Source of the DNA: an uncultured Mycoplasmatota bacterium
GTDB taxonomy: Bacteria; Bacillota_I; Bacilli_A; RF39; UBA660
Reading direction: 5' to 3'
Length of the DNA stretch: 11,031 bases
Assembly: GCA_947572405.1 (NCBI GenBank)
Contig: CANPBV010000052.1
Coordinates: 1 to 11,031, forward strand
The notes under the pieces are model-generated. The model ran no database searches. It was given only the letters and a program-made list of their open reading frames with translations, and was not told the DNA's origin. Shown in pieces: positions 1-4,945 of the stretch. The position numbers and the translations under genes are program-made. Each line of letters opens with the position of its first letter. Positions within the stretch are counted from its first letter, which is position 1.

Positions 1-48
1 GTGTATAGTGGACTTTCACCACCTAGTTATATGTCATGCCTGGCACAC
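1..48 (-). mobile_element. Group IIC intron, 5' end (truncated by window edge)
   Basis: Read on the minus strand, the intron begins at 48 with GTGTGCCAGGCATGACAT. This fits the group II 5' consensus GUGYG. From memory it also resembles the 5' end of the Oceanobacillus iheyensis group IIC intron (GUGUGCC-GGCAUG). A GGTGGTGAAAGTCCAC segment of domain I type follows. The start lies immediately after a terminator hairpin and T-run (51-84) on the same strand, which is the known insertion preference of group IIC introns. The body, including any reverse transcriptase gene, lies outside the window. The plus-strand reading of these bases is not a credible gene. Confidence 0.75.
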
Positions 49-50
49 TA

Positions 51-84
51 AAAAATAAAGAATGATTATTCACTCTTTATTTTT
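51..84 (-). terminator. Terminator of the pduL-DUF1450 operon, used as intron target
   Basis: The hairpin has an 11-bp AT-rich stem (51-61 with 74-84), one A/C mismatch, three more pairs and a TTAT loop. On the minus strand it is followed by a run of six T, then A, and then the intron boundary at 48. A T-run on the other strand means it could also stop plus-strand transcription. Confidence 0.8.
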
Positions 85-315
85 TTATTCATAAATAGAT
101 ATCTGATTCTTTATTTTTGTAATCAACTCATCTTCATTTTCAGCAATAATTGGAATATGATTTAAGATTGCAAAGCTTTTATTTCTTCCAATTCCACATA
201 AATTTTGACAGCCAATGATAATAGTTGCATTTGGATCAATCAATTTTAGCTTTGGAATTAATGTTTTAATATTTGTGGCTTTACACTTATCACAAATACG
301 AAATTCATGATTCAT
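85..315 (-). CDS. DUF1450/YuzB-like small cysteine protein
   Basis: This 76-residue protein has four cysteines, at 8, 11, 36 and 40 (a CxxC pair and a CxxxC pair). The second half, around IGCQNLCG and continuing to [21 protein letters not shown], resembles the DUF1450/YuzB family, whose members carry a comparable Cys-rich turn followed by an F-A-[LI]-[VL]-N strand. The fold and cysteines suggest a small metal- or Fe-S-binding thioredoxin-like ferredoxin, but this is inference and no function is established. The ATG overlaps the 3' end of pduL by 11 nt, and an AGGA Shine-Dalgarno sits 8 nt upstream inside pduL, so the two are probably translationally coupled. The operon ends in the hairpin at 51-84. 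The family call is moderately sure. Confidence 0.7.
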   Translation of the reverse strand: MNHEFRICDKCKATNIKTLIPKLKLIDPNATIIIGCQNLCGIGRNKSFAILNHIPIIAENEDELITKIKNQISIYE

Positions 316-889
316 ATTCTTTTCCTATTAAAATTTCCACTTCATCATTATTATTTAATAAAAACGCATTTGCATCATCTGTATCAATATGCATTTCATA
401 ATAAGAAGCGTCAGCTGATTTAATATGAACATCTTTCATAATACCGCCTTTTTCTCCTACAATGTTAACACCAACCTTAGAAATTCCTTCTAATCCAAGT
501 TCTTTTCTTTGAAGAGGTGTCATATGAATATGGCGGGTCGCTAAAATACATCCTTCTTCTATTTTTACGCTTCCACATGGACCAATAATTGTAATTGGCT
601 CGCTTCCTTTCAAATCTCCTGAATCTCGAACGGGTGGATTAAGTCCTAATTTAATAGCATCCGTCTTTGAAATTTCCACTTGCGTATAAGGACGAATTGG
701 CCCTAAAATCCTTACTCCTTCTATTTTAGATTTGGAAGTTTCTATGGATACTTTCTCTACACTTGCAAATTGTCCTGGTTGATTCACAGAACGTAATACT
801 TGAAGTTCATAGTCTTTTCCAAATAAAACTTCTAAATGTGGTTTTGTTACGTGAACATGTCTATTTGATATTCCTACTGTCACTTTCAT
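305..889 (-). CDS. pduL: Phosphate propanoyltransferase/phosphotransacetylase, PduL family
   Basis: PduL enzymes interconvert acyl-CoA plus phosphate with acyl phosphate plus CoA, and are unrelated to the classical Pta. The 194-residue protein has the family's two metal-binding regions: SNRHVHVT near the start (H11, H13) and ATRHIHMTP (H120, H122), followed by H155 and an [10 protein letters not shown] segment (H167). It starts almost directly at the first catalytic domain. It therefore lacks the N-terminal extension that targets PduL to bacterial microcompartments, and no shell genes are nearby. A cytosolic housekeeping role in making acetyl phosphate or ATP from acetyl-CoA is likely, though substrate chain length cannot be read from sequence. 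An AGGAGGG site 8 nt before the ATG fixes the start. It is transcribed with the DUF1450 gene. Confidence 0.93.
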   Translation of the reverse strand: MKVTVGISNRHVHVTKPHLEVLFGKDYELQVLRSVNQPGQFASVEKVSIETSKSKIEGVRILGPIRPYTQVEISKTDAIKLGLNPPVRDSGDLKGSEPITIIGPCGSVKIEEGCILATRHIHMTPLQRKELGLEGISKVGVNIVGEKGGIMKDVHIKSADASYYEMHIDTDDANAFLLNNNDEVEILIGKEYES

Positions 890-912
890 TTAAAAATCCC
901 TCCTCATTATCC

Positions 913-940
913 ATTATAACACGCAAATATCATTTTCCAT
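913..940 (-). promoter_or_regulatory. Sigma-A-type promoter of pduL
   Basis: On the minus strand there is an extended -10, TGTTATAAT (hexamer 918-913), with a weak -35 (ATGGAA, 940-935) 16 nt upstream. The hexamer lies about 23 nt before the pduL start codon, leaving room for the AGGAGGG ribosome-binding site. Confidence 0.6.
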
Positions 941-1021
941 TATTTTTTCAAACTTTCCAAAAAAAGATAATTTAAAAATTTCTACTTCCTACATAATACA
1001 TCTTATACTACAATATTATTC

Positions 1022-1034
1022 TAGTTTGAAACTA
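1022..1034. repeat. 13-bp perfect palindrome, operator-like
   Basis: TAGTTT-G-AAACTA lies in the 255-nt gap between the divergent pduL and gerQ genes. It is a perfect inverted repeat with a single central base, the geometry of a small repressor site. In an AT-rich spacer it could arise by chance. I see no clear sporulation-sigma promoter for gerQ in this gap. Confidence 0.3.
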
Positions 1035-1144
1035 TAAAAATTTTAAGTTTTCAAATTCTATTTTAATAAACAAAACTAAAAAATGCTTTTCACAAACATA
1101 GTTTTTTTTATTTTGAATAAAATGTAAAAGAAAGGATTGATATT

Positions 1145-1510
1145 ATGAACCAAAATTATTTTGGAAACAATAATTTTCCAGGAGCTCCTTTATATGCAGG
1201 AAATGTTCCAACACCAAATCAACAAACTGCCAACAACTATGCTAGCAGTTTACCTTTAGAACAATCATACATTGAAAATATCTTACGCTTAAATAAGGGA
1301 AAAAAAGTAAGAGTACACATGACTTTCCCAGATTCTAATGAATTCAGAGATAGAGAATTTGTTGGAATTATTGAGCAATCAGGAAGAGATCACATTATAT
1401 TAAGCGAACCATCTACGGGAAAATGGCAATTATTATTAATGATCTATGTTGACTTTATTTCATTTGATGAACCAATCAATTATAGTCCAGAATTTATACC
1501 AGGCAATTGA
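1145..1510 (+). CDS. gerQ: Spore coat protein GerQ
   Basis: GerQ (YwdL) is a spore coat/outer-cortex protein that, in Bacillus, is needed for localisation of the cortex lytic enzyme CwlJ and is cross-linked in the coat. The 121-residue protein has the family layout: a low-complexity N-terminus rich in Asn, Gln and Pro (1-35), then the conserved domain from about residue 38, including SYIENILRLNKGKKVRVHMT, the GIIEQSGRDHIILSEP stretch, a GKWQLLLMIYVDFI strand and a short acidic end. An AAAGGA site 8 nt upstream supports the ATG. The N-terminus lacks the lysines near positions 2-5 that serve as transglutaminase targets in B. subtilis, so cross-linking may differ. Expression in the mother cell is expected from the family, but the promoter was not identified. 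Confidence 0.9.
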   Translation: MNQNYFGNNNFPGAPLYAGNVPTPNQQTANNYASSLPLEQSYIENILRLNKGKKVRVHMTFPDSNEFRDREFVGIIEQSGRDHIILSEPSTGKWQLLLMIYVDFISFDEPINYSPEFIPGN

Positions 1511-1535
1511 ATTTTAGAAAATAATTTGCTATAAT
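1507..1535 (+). promoter_or_regulatory. Sigma-A promoter of lemA
   Basis: TTGAAT (1507-1512), a 17-nt spacer and TATAAT (1530-1535) form a near-consensus promoter, with an extended -10 (TGCTATAAT). The -35 overlaps the gerQ stop codon, so lemA can be expressed in vegetative cells independently of the sporulation gene in front of it. Confidence 0.8.
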
Positions 1536-1550
1536 GAGTACGGTGATAGT

Positions 1551-2096
1551 ATGGATGTAGTCATTATTATTTTGATAATTTGTATCTTATTATGTTTCTT
1601 TTTTATCTGGTATATCAATATATATAACCGTTTTCAAGAATACATTATTCGTATTAATGAAGCTGAAGCCAATATCGATTCTATTCTTCGTAAACGATTT
1701 GATTTATTGAACAAATCAATTGGAATTATTAAAACAAATACCAAAGAAAAAGAAAACATTTTAGCAATTATTGATGAACTACGTTCTAAAACGCTTTCTA
1801 ACTTTGAATTAGATAGGGTTTTGTATGATGCATTAAATGAATTCCATACTTATTCTCTAAAATATGATGAATTGAAAAAAAATGATGCTTTTACAAAAAT
1901 TGAAATTGGATTAAATGAATCAGAAGCAGAAATTACTGCATTTCGGAAATATTATAATGATATCATTACGAATTATAACAAATTAGCAAAAGTCTTTCCT
2001 TCTGTCATAGTAGCGAAGATGTGCAAATACAAAGTAAAAACATATTATGATGGAAAAAATATGGAGGACGATATCGTAAATGATTTTAAACTATAA
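1551..2096 (+). CDS. lemA: LemA family membrane protein
   Basis: LemA proteins have one N-terminal membrane helix followed by a long cytoplasmic or extracytoplasmic helical domain; their biochemical role is unknown. Residues 3-22 are strongly hydrophobic. They are followed by YNRFQEYIIRINEAEANIDS and ILRKRFDLLNKSI, which match the family's conserved region (N.L......V..A.S.ID..L.RR.DL) with the usual Trp missing. The rest is charged and helix-rich, ending near an FP.V.A...KYK motif. At 181 residues the length is typical. GGTGAT lies three bases before the ATG. The gene has its own promoter (1507-1535) and terminator (2143-2171) and is probably a single-gene unit. Confidence 0.85.
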   Translation: MDVVIIILIICILLCFFFIWYINIYNRFQEYIIRINEAEANIDSILRKRFDLLNKSIGIIKTNTKEKENILAIIDELRSKTLSNFELDRVLYDALNEFHTYSLKYDELKKNDAFTKIEIGLNESEAEITAFRKYYNDIITNYNKLAKVFPSVIVAKMCKYKVKTYYDGKNMEDDIVNDFKL

Positions 2097-2142
2097 GTTG
2101 TAATTAAGCAGTTCTTCATTATTTTAAATTAATAAAATACTT

Positions 2143-2171
2143 AAGCTAGGATACAAAATCCTAGCTTTTTT
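2143..2171 (+). terminator. lemA terminator
   Basis: A 10-bp perfect stem (2143-2152 with 2158-2167), AAGCTAGGAT/ATCCTAGCTT, has a 5-nt ACAAA loop and six T at 2166-2171 on the plus strand. It may also stop divIC transcripts from the other side, where the T-tract is weaker. Confidence 0.9.
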
Positions 2172-2199
2172 CTAACTTTCAACTTCCAAAGTTTCTATA

Positions 2200-2607
2200 T
2201 CACTTTTTCCTAACAATATATAAAAAGATTCCTATCATACAAATGGCCCCCCCATATATATAATATTTATATTGATTATTTATTTTTGGTACCTCTTCTT
2301 CTTTCTTTTCTGTTTCCTCTATTTTTATGATATATTCTCCATTCGCAGAATAATAATATTTTTCTCTGGCGTAGCGCGCTACATAGTCTGGATCTTTCAA
2401 TCTTTGAATCGTATTGGATAAATCTTCTGCTTTATTTTTTAAAGTCCCAAGCTCTGTTTTTAACTCTCGCTCTTTTTCCTTTAACTGATTGATATGAATC
2501 GTATAAGTAATTAAAGTGACAAAAAAATAACCCATTAAAATAATTGATAATGTTCCAAATAGCATCAAACGATGCTTTGATGCCGTAGGAATTTTTTTCG
2601 TCGCCAC
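2200..2607 (-). CDS. divIC: Septum formation initiator DivIC/FtsB family, with an extra C-terminal membrane helix
   Basis: DivIC works with FtsL and DivIB in the divisome to activate septal wall synthesis. The 135-residue protein has a short basic cytoplasmic N-terminus, a membrane helix at about 13-36, a coiled coil at about 38-70 and the family's DPDYVARYAREKYYYSANGE segment (72-91). Its position downstream of yabP-yabQ is the same as in B. subtilis, which supports DivIC rather than FtsL. Residues 114-132 (YYIYGGAICMIGIFLYIV, then RKK) form a second membrane helix that standard DivIC proteins lack, which would place both ends in the cytoplasm. The start is a GTG at 2607 with AGAGGTGA upstream. 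An own sigma-A promoter lies in the end of yabQ. Confidence 0.88.
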   Translation of the reverse strand: MATKKIPTASKHRLMLFGTLSIILMGYFFVTLITYTIHINQLKEKERELKTELGTLKNKAEDLSNTIQRLKDPDYVARYAREKYYYSANGEYIIKIEETEKKEEEVPKINNQYKYYIYGGAICMIGIFLYIVRKK

Positions 2608-2615
2608 TTTATCAC

Positions 2616-2636
2616 CTCTTATCTTTATAATAAGAG
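2616..2636 (-). promoter_or_regulatory. Hairpin covering the divIC ribosome-binding site
   Basis: On the minus strand CTCTTAT (2636-2630) pairs with ATAAGAG (2622-2616) around a 7-nt loop. The 3' arm overlaps the AAGAGGTGA ribosome-binding site. The 5' arm starts inside the divIC -10 box, so only transcripts initiated farther upstream would form this hairpin. Confidence 0.45.
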
Positions 2637-2663
2637 TATATCATCTTTTAAAATAATTGACAA
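2635..2663 (-). promoter_or_regulatory. Sigma-A promoter of divIC
   Basis: TTGTCA (2663-2658), exactly 17 nt, then TATACT (2640-2635) on the minus strand. It is embedded in the last codons of yabQ and its stop region. This would give the division gene vegetative expression although the genes in front of it are sporulation genes. Confidence 0.75.
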
Positions 2664-2928
2664 CTAGACAATGTAAACGATGTTCTAGACAAAATCCGAC
2701 TAAAATCATTCCAAGTGAATAGGGGTGCAAAATTGCCTGATTAATCTTCTTGAGAAGTATAAAATATATCAAAACATTCGCAAAGATAAACATAAAAGTA
2801 AATAGAATCCTAAAGAAAATATTTTTTTGATACAAATACTTATAATTGACACTTACCAGAAATGAAAATGCCACTCCATATAAAAAAGATACTAGTAAAG
2901 TGGCAATTTGAATTTTTAAATCCATCAT
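2641..2928 (-). CDS. yabQ: Sporulation membrane protein YabQ
   Basis: YabQ is a polytopic membrane protein of the mother cell needed for spore cortex formation in B. subtilis. The 95-residue protein has about three membrane helices (roughly 6-28, 40-58 and 68-82). It shows the family feel of an N-terminal Q.....S..YG...SF.......Y segment and an H..SLG..L..... segment near the end. It is much shorter than the B. subtilis protein, which has a long extra C-terminal part, and corresponds to the conserved membrane core. Its ATG overlaps the yabP stop by 4 nt (ATGA), implying translational coupling. Context (yabP-yabQ-divIC) raises confidence above what the divergent sequence alone would allow. Confidence 0.82.
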   Translation of the reverse strand: MMDLKIQIATLLVSFLYGVAFSFLVSVNYKYLYQKNIFFRILFTFMFIFANVLIYFILLKKINQAILHPYSLGMILVGFCLEHRLHCLVVNYFKR

Positions 2929-3218
2929 TTGAACAATTTACCAAAAATTCCTTCTTCTTTTTCCTTTTTGCTAGCACTTTCCATATAGGTTAAACTATTC
3001 ACTTTCCCTTTTATAGAAACATTACCTTGATAAGTATCTAGTTTAATAATTTCTAATTCAGACCCTTTGATAACCATATACCCCATTGTTGTATCCATTA
3101 AAAATTCTTCATTATCAAAACTATCTATTTTTTTTACTCCACTAATAACTATATTTTTTCGTTCATTTATCGTTACATTATGATTATAAGTAGTAACCAT
3201 TGTCTCTATCTTGTCCAT
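2925..3218 (-). CDS. yabP: Sporulation protein YabP
   Basis: YabP is a small protein of the mother-cell sporulation programme, paired with YabQ and related to YqfC. The 97-residue protein carries the family core: HNVTINERKNIVISGVKKIDSFDNEEFLMDT, a beta strand with GYMVIKG, an L-E-I-I-K-L-D segment and a G-N-V-S-I-K-G-K-V strand. A lysine-rich tail ends in FGKLFK. No signal peptide or membrane helix is evident. A strong AGGAGG lies 5 nt before the ATG. A terminator separates it from spoVG upstream, so yabPQ needs its own promoter in the 48 nt between. A sigma-E-like CATATGAT is there but without a convincing -35. Confidence 0.9.
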   Translation of the reverse strand: MDKIETMVTTYNHNVTINERKNIVISGVKKIDSFDNEEFLMDTTMGYMVIKGSELEIIKLDTYQGNVSIKGKVNSLTYMESASKKEKEEGIFGKLFK

Positions 3219-3266
3219 AAAAGCCTCCTTTAATTAATCATATGTAAAAAAGTTACTTTTAAGAAC

Positions 3267-3289
3267 AAAAAACTTACCATTTGGTAAGT
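3267..3289 (-). terminator. spoVG terminator
   Basis: On the minus strand ACTTACC-AAAT-GGTAAGT forms a 7-bp perfect stem with a 4-nt loop, followed by a run of six T. It begins two nucleotides past the spoVG stop codon and insulates yabPQ from spoVG transcription. Confidence 0.9.
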
Positions 3290-3290
3290 A

Positions 3291-3551
3291 TTATTCAGCT
3301 TCTTTATTATATTCTCCAATAATTGCATCTTCAAACATTTTACGTACTTCTTGGTTGATTGGATGAGCTATATCACGATAACCACCAGTTGCAGTTGGGC
3401 GACTTGGCATAGCAATAAATAAGCCATTATCTCCTTCAATAATTCTAATATCGTGAACAGCAAAGCAGTCATCTAATAATACAGATGCAATTCCTTTCAT
3501 ACGTGAATCTTCTTTTTCTACTTTACGTACACTTACAGATGTAATTTTCAA
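3291..3551 (-). CDS. spoVG: Regulatory protein SpoVG
   Basis: SpoVG is a small DNA/RNA-binding regulator; in Bacillus it affects septation and cortex formation, and in Staphylococcus and Listeria it affects capsule and virulence genes. The 86-residue protein is nearly full family length and highly conserved: MKITSVSVRKV at the start, then ASVLLDDCFAVHDIRIIEG, FIAMPSR and a YRDIAHPIN segment followed by a short acidic tail. Translation starts at TTG (3551) with GGGAGAG six nt upstream. A near-consensus sigma-A promoter lies just ahead and a terminator just behind, so it is a single-gene unit. The sigma-H promoter known for B. subtilis spoVG was not recognised here. Confidence 0.97.
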   Translation of the reverse strand: MKITSVSVRKVEKEDSRMKGIASVLLDDCFAVHDIRIIEGDNGLFIAMPSRPTATGGYRDIAHPINQEVRKMFEDAIIGEYNKEAE

Positions 3552-3585
3552 GTAAATCTCTCCCTTCAGTATAATCTACATTTTC

Positions 3586-3614
3586 AGTATATAATAAAAT
3601 AGTTAAAATTGCAA
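3586..3614 (-). promoter_or_regulatory. Sigma-A promoter of spoVG
   Basis: TTGCAA (3614-3609), 17 nt, TATACT (3591-3586) on the minus strand, in the gap between veg and spoVG. A second TATACTGAA copy follows at 3573-3565 but has no -35 at the right distance. Confidence 0.75.
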
Positions 3615-3621
3615 TAGTTTT

Positions 3622-3840
3622 TTAATAATCTATTCGAATAGTTTTCGTTATTACATCCGCATAAGAAAAAGATTTTATTCGATTTTGTTTCTTTTTTAAT
3701 TCCACTAAAAAAACATAGTCATAAAGTTCTTTAATGGTTACATGATAACTCTCATATTTATTTCTTCCCAAACTATATTTGATAAAGGCATCATGTCCTA
3801 CATGTTCTTTCAAATCTTTCTTAATTTCATCTATCGTCAC
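3622..3840 (-). CDS. veg: Veg family protein
   Basis: Veg is a small, very abundant protein of Bacillota that stimulates biofilm matrix expression in B. subtilis. The 72-residue protein starts TIDEIKKDLKEHVG, followed by a basic stretch and strands around YESYHVTIKELYDYVFLVEL. It ends with the diagnostic SFSYADVITKTIRIDY, close to B. subtilis SYSYADILTETVELTF. It starts at GTG (3840), with AGGAGG six nt upstream overlapping the yabG stop codon. The gap to yabG is 10 nt, so the two can be co-transcribed. I found no convincing veg-specific promoter inside the yabG 3' end, unlike B. subtilis, where veg has a strong promoter of its own. Confidence 0.9.
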   Translation of the reverse strand: MTIDEIKKDLKEHVGHDAFIKYSLGRNKYESYHVTIKELYDYVFLVELKKKQNRIKSFSYADVITKTIRIDY

Positions 3841-3850
3841 TCAATTCCTC

Positions 3851-4636
3851 CTATCTTGGATACCCCACATACATGGTTCCTTTCGTTTTTATCCCGCCCA
3901 TTCCTGATGATCCATATTTTGTCTTTTCTAAAATTGCTTTTAGGTCAATATCCTGATTAATGTCTGATAAACTCATAATGCAGGCAATAATAGCTGGATC
4001 TAGGGCATGAATATTAATTCGTTTAGGACTGGAAGCAAAATTTGCGCCTGCTTTTATAAGTTCCTCATAATCTGATTGACAAGCACCAGCAATAATGATT
4101 AGCTTCTCATGGCTTTTTTCATATTTCCGAGCCTCTTTGATAGAATTTACAAAATTAACACTATTTTTATAAGCTTCTATATTATCTTTATTTCCTTTTT
4201 TACTATAAAAAGCATCATGTCCTGTAATAATGACAATATTAGGATTATATTCTTCTAACCAATTACGAATATGGCTTGACACATTTTCTTCTTTTTCAAC
4301 AATTCCTACTGCCCATATATTAGAATTTTCATAGTAGTCCAAACATCTTTTTAAATATTCTTCATCACCATCTATGTGTAAAATTTTACCTGGCAAATAA
4401 AAATAATCATCACGGTTTAATACTACATCTGGGTTTACTCTCGTTAAAAAATCTTTTTCTTCCTCTATATCTTCCTCTTCATGATATTTTTTTAAATCTG
4501 ATAATGGACTATCGGCACATAACCTAATATTAAGACCCTTCAAATAACAAATATCCCCTTCTATGCCCAGTATTTTAAAAACCATATCATTAGAATGAGA
4601 ATTTCTTGTTACCAAATCCCCTACTTTCCATTCCAT
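3851..4636 (-). CDS. yabG: Sporulation-specific cysteine protease YabG
   Basis: YabG is the protease that trims spore coat proteins during late sporulation; in Clostridioides difficile it also processes the germination regulators. The 261-residue protein has the family N-terminus (KVGDLVTRNSHSNDMVFKI), a charged linker (52-62), and a core with NPNIVIITGHDAFY (H140) and IIIAGACQSDYEELIKAGANFASSP (C186), ending with a Gly-rich GSSGMGGIKTKGTMYVGYPR. H140 and C186 are the likely catalytic pair by family comparison. The start ATG has AGGTGA four nt upstream. A strong terminator-like hairpin ends only 10 nt before the start (4647-4676). The protein is slightly shorter than the B. subtilis enzyme. 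Veg follows 10 nt downstream. Confidence 0.95.
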   Translation of the reverse strand: MEWKVGDLVTRNSHSNDMVFKILGIEGDICYLKGLNIRLCADSPLSDLKKYHEEEDIEEEKDFLTRVNPDVVLNRDDYFYLPGKILHIDGDEEYLKRCLDYYENSNIWAVGIVEKEENVSSHIRNWLEEYNPNIVIITGHDAFYSKKGNKDNIEAYKNSVNFVNSIKEARKYEKSHEKLIIIAGACQSDYEELIKAGANFASSPKRINIHALDPAIIACIMSLSDINQDIDLKAILEKTKYGSSGMGGIKTKGTMYVGYPR

Positions 4637-4646
4637 TTTATCACCT

Positions 4647-4676
4647 AAAAAAGTATATGATTTTACTCATATACTT
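4647..4676 (-). terminator. Strong terminator-like hairpin abutting the yabG start
   Basis: On the minus strand AAGTATATGA-GTAAAA-TCATATACTT is a perfect 10-bp stem followed by six T, then AGGTGATAAAATG of yabG. It looks like a complete intrinsic terminator for the transcript of 4946-5836. The 10 nt left before the yabG start cannot hold a promoter, so yabG mRNA must begin upstream of or within the hairpin. Confidence 0.75.
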
Positions 4677-4692
4677 ATGCTTTATAAATTTT

Positions 4693-4936
4693 TTATTCTT
4701 CATTTAACAATGTCACTTTAGTTACTATAACCAATTTTTCGGTCACTTTTCCAATGTAGGAGGTATCAGGCTGCCCAAACGTTGCCACAATAGTCGCAAC
4801 CGTAATCAAAATCAACGAAACTTTTCTTAGGATTCCTTATAAATTATCTTCTACTTTTCCTATCCTCTTTTCTATCACATTTTTTACTCCTTTTGGCTTA
4901 TTATTTACCACACTGAAGACAATATTTTTGTTTCAT
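4693..4936 (-). pseudogene. Decayed zinc-ribbon/membrane protein gene
   Basis: This is the 309-nt gap between the Ig-like gene and yabG. From an ATG at 4936 the minus strand reads MKQKYCLQCGK, two stops, then AKRSKKCDR, the start of a CxxC...C zinc ribbon of the kind found at the N-terminus of many small Firmicutes membrane proteins. The next frame (+1) continues through one stop into KVSLILITVATIVATFG, a plausible membrane helix, then about 28 residues ending in a stop at 4695-4693. The order (ribbon, basic linker, membrane helix) matches such proteins. The three in-frame stops and one frame change mark it as broken. The identification rests on pattern only. Confidence 0.45.
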
Positions 4937-4945
4937 ATTTGCTCA

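Noticed and set aside
1..51. C-terminal end of a protein-coding gene on the plus strand (reading to a TAA at 49-51)
   Set aside because: The same bases on the minus strand match the group IIC intron 5' end, which explains the junction with the terminator better.
305..889. Microcompartment-associated PduL
   Set aside because: No N-terminal encapsulation extension and no shell protein genes in the window.
3219..3266. Sigma-E promoter for yabPQ
   Set aside because: CATATGAT resembles the -10, but no -35 of the right sequence lies at the right distance.
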